NCBI GenBank assembly: GCA_947628465.1
Contig: CANQZZ010000076.1
Span: forward strand, 1-6,834
Direction: 5' to 3'
DNA: 6,834 bases
DNA from: an uncultured Clostridia bacterium
Lineage (GTDB): Bacteria > Bacillota_A > Clostridia > TANB77 > CAG-508
Shown: positions 5,713 through 6,834 of the stretch, piece by piece
Layout: the number at the start of each line of letters is the position of its first letter
Position numbering within the stretch: the stretch's first letter is position 1
Made by a program: the position numbers and the translations under genes
Notes under the pieces: generated by a model
Seen by the model: the letters and a program-made list of their open reading frames with translations, nothing else
Told to the model about the DNA's origin: nothing
The model's database searches: none

Positions 5713-6288
5713 TTAGAATTTTTTCATTAATATTTTTGATGAAATCACAGCTGAAAGGGCCGCACAAATTGTTGCGATCCAAATAGGTATTATCATTGCG
5801 GTAGGATTATTTGAGCCTAAAGCACTCCTTATTGCTATTACTGTTGTGGGTATTAATTGAATTGAAGCTGTATTTAAAACAATAAAAACTGCCATCGAAT
5901 TAGATAATCTTTCTTTATCTTTATTTTTTTCTTGCATAGATTTCATAGCCTTTAGTCCTAAAGGTGTTGCTGCATTTCCAAGCCCCATTATATTTGCAAT
6001 GATATTCATCGTTATTTCCTTATGCACTTTTTCTTCTTTATTTATATCGGGAAATAGTTTTTTCATTATTGGATTTAAAATTTTAGTTAAATGTTTTACT
6101 ATATTTGTATTTGATGCAACTTGCATTATGCCATTCCAAAGGCAAATTGTTCCCAAAAGTGATATTGCAAGTTCAACTGCTGATTTTGCCCCATCAAATA
6201 CAGAATTATTTATCTGCGAAACTCTACCAGTTAAAATTGCATAAATAAAGGATATTATAATAAATAAAGGCCAAAGTATATTTAACAT
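5713..6288 (-). CDS. spmA: Spore maturation protein A
   Basis: SpmA is the membrane partner of SpmB in spore core dehydration. The 191-aa product (196 aa in Bacillus) begins with a hydrophobic segment (LNILWPLFIIISFIYAI). It then carries VFDGAKSAVELAISLLG, CLWNGIMQV and the strongly conserved MGLGNAATPLGLKAM, all typical of the nucleoside-recognition/Gate fold. The ATG follows AAAGGAGT (6293-6300) with about 5 nt spacing. In Bacillus the pair lies after dacB under sigma-E. Here no dacB is visible and the neighbour is a divergent abrB. I see no convincing sporulation-sigma promoter; CATATAAA on the minus strand (6358-6365) resembles a sigma-E -10 box but lacks a matching -35. Confidence 0.95.
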   Translation of the reverse strand: MLNILWPLFIIISFIYAILTGRVSQINNSVFDGAKSAVELAISLLGTICLWNGIMQVASNTNIVKHLTKILNPIMKKLFPDINKEEKVHKEITMNIIANIMGLGNAATPLGLKAMKSMQEKNKDKERLSNSMAVFIVLNTASIQLIPTTVIAIRSALGSNNPTAMIIPIWIATICAALSAVISSKILMKKF

Positions 6289-6398
6289 TTATACTCCTTT
6301 GATAAAATTTTTATAAATTTTTTATTTTTCTAGAAATATTCTATTCCCAAAATGCATTTTATATGATAAAATAATTTACAGAAAAAGGAAAAATTTTG

Positions 6399-6427
6399 TT
6401 GACGTTTTTCACACATTATGGTATTAT
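6399..6427 (+). promoter_or_regulatory. Sigma-A promoter of abrB
   Basis: TTGACG (6399-6404), a 17-bp spacer and TATTAT (6422-6427) form a near-consensus sigma-A promoter. The predicted start is around 6434, giving a leader of about 40 nt. Confidence 0.75.
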
Positions 6428-6441
6428 TAATAAAACTACGC

Positions 6442-6448
6442 TGTCGAA
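6442..6448 (+). promoter_or_regulatory. Candidate Spo0A box at about +9 of abrB
   Basis: TGTCGAA matches the 0A-box core perfectly and continues with AAA. It lies at about +9 to +15 from the predicted abrB start. In Bacillus subtilis, Spo0A~P represses abrB through 0A boxes just downstream of its promoters, so the position fits the same logic. Confidence 0.55.
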
Positions 6449-6473
6449 AAATGTAATATTAGGGGGGTTAATT

Positions 6474-6725
6474 ATGAAATCAACAGGAATAATTAGAAGA
6501 GTAGATGAATTAGGAAGGGTTGTACTACCTATTGAATTAAGAAACAAATTTGGAATTACTGAAAAAGATCCTATGGAAATTTATGTCGAAGGTAATTCAA
6601 TAATTTTAAAGAAATTCGAACCAAATTGTGTTTTTTGCGGAAGCTCTAAAAATTTAGTCGAATATCAAGGAAAATTAATTTGTGAAAAATGTGCTTCTAA
6701 AATAGCTAATTTAAAAGCAAATTAA
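6474..6725 (+). CDS. abrB: AbrB-family transition-state regulator
   Basis: AbrB is a DNA-binding transition-state regulator that holds back stationary-phase and sporulation genes during growth. Residues 1-50 form the swapped-hairpin AbrB DNA-binding domain, very close to Bacillus AbrB: MKSTGIIRRVDELGRVVLPI, then EKDPMEIYV and IILKKFEPN. The C-terminal part differs from Bacillus and carries C52-x2-C55 and C70-x2-C73, a zinc-ribbon-like layout seen in clostridial homologues. The ATG at 6474 (83 aa) follows AGGGGGG with 6 nt spacing. A TTG 26 codons earlier in the same frame overlaps the promoter and can be excluded. It is divergent from spmA, has its own sigma-A promoter and a Spo0A box, and ends in a clean terminator. 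Clostridia often hold several AbrB paralogues, so equivalence to Bacillus AbrB is not certain. Confidence 0.92.
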   Translation: MKSTGIIRRVDELGRVVLPIELRNKFGITEKDPMEIYVEGNSIILKKFEPNCVFCGSSKNLVEYQGKLICEKCASKIANLKAN

Positions 6726-6732
6726 TTTATAA

Positions 6733-6751
6733 TATTATTCAATGAATAATA
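6733..6751. repeat. Perfect AT-rich inverted repeat after abrB
   Basis: TATTATTC-AAT-GAATAATA forms an 8-bp stem between the abrB stop and its terminator. It may fold in the 3' end of the mRNA; no specific role can be assigned. Confidence 0.35.
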
Positions 6752-6755
6752 AGTT

Positions 6756-6784
6756 AAAGGATATCTAATTTAGATATCCTTTTT
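6756..6784 (+). terminator. Rho-independent terminator of abrB
   Basis: AAAGGATATCTA (6756-6767), a 3-nt loop and TAGATATCCTTT (6771-6782) form a perfect 12-bp stem running into further Ts. The outer stem sequence is similar to that of the terminator at 4703-4741. Confidence 0.85.
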
Positions 6785-6834
6785 ATATTTTAAAAAATAT
6801 TGATAAATTTCATTTTTATTGGTATTTCTATCTT

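Noticed and set aside
5687..5782. N-terminal extension of spmB
   Set aside because: It would overlap the spmA coding region, is not family-like, and the ATG at 5686 has its own ribosome binding site.
6396..6473. N-terminal extension of abrB from an upstream TTG
   Set aside because: It would overlap the -35 and -10 boxes of the abrB promoter; the ATG at 6474 has an AGGGGGG site and matches the family start MKSTG.
6584..6590. Third TGTCGAA (0A-box core) inside abrB
   Set aside because: It lies in the coding sequence, and about two such 7-mers are expected by chance in the window; no regulatory position supports it.

Overview
The window looks like a piece of chromosome from an AT-rich, endospore-forming Clostridia-like Firmicute. 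The evidence is very low GC, strong purine-rich ribosome binding sites (several of the unusual AGGGGG type), and recognisable spoIIR, spmA, spmB and an AbrB regulator with a cysteine-rich tail of the clostridial kind.

Layout from left to right. (1) A membrane acyltransferase-3 gene (30-1061, +) converges on an unrecognised 176-aa gene (1141-1671, -), with a bidirectional terminator between them. (2) The unknown gene is divergent from spoIIR (1849-2511, +). Their shared 177-bp intergenic region holds a very good minus-strand sigma-A promoter, a 15-bp palindrome over its -10 box and a Spo0A-box match. (3) murA (2632-3899, +) and a walJ/yycJ-type metallo-beta-lactamase-fold gene (3923-4702, +) form a cell-wall operon closed by a strong terminator. 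(4) A gene-poor gap (4742-5158) holds short direct repeats, a nested inverted repeat and, on the minus strand, a consensus sigma-A promoter feeding a possible 33-aa membrane-anchored cationic peptide. (5) spmA-spmB (6288-5159, -) are divergent from abrB (6474-6725, +). abrB has a clear sigma-A promoter with a Spo0A box just downstream of the predicted transcription start.

The most striking observation is in murA. The gene is split over three reading frames by two +1 shifts, yet the reconstructed 421-aa protein is full length with every active-site motif intact. Both shifts fall at an in-frame CGG codon in the same context (A-CGG-T), where skipping the C restores a conserved glycine (GGT). These are the only two in-frame CGG codons I find among roughly 1,870 codons in the window. 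This suggests +1 frameshifting at a rare or unassigned CGG codon. Sequencing indels and recent pseudogenisation remain the alternatives.

Functionally the window mixes envelope synthesis (acyltransferase, MurA, WalJ-like) with sporulation control (AbrB, Spo0A boxes, SpoIIR) and spore maturation (SpmA/B).
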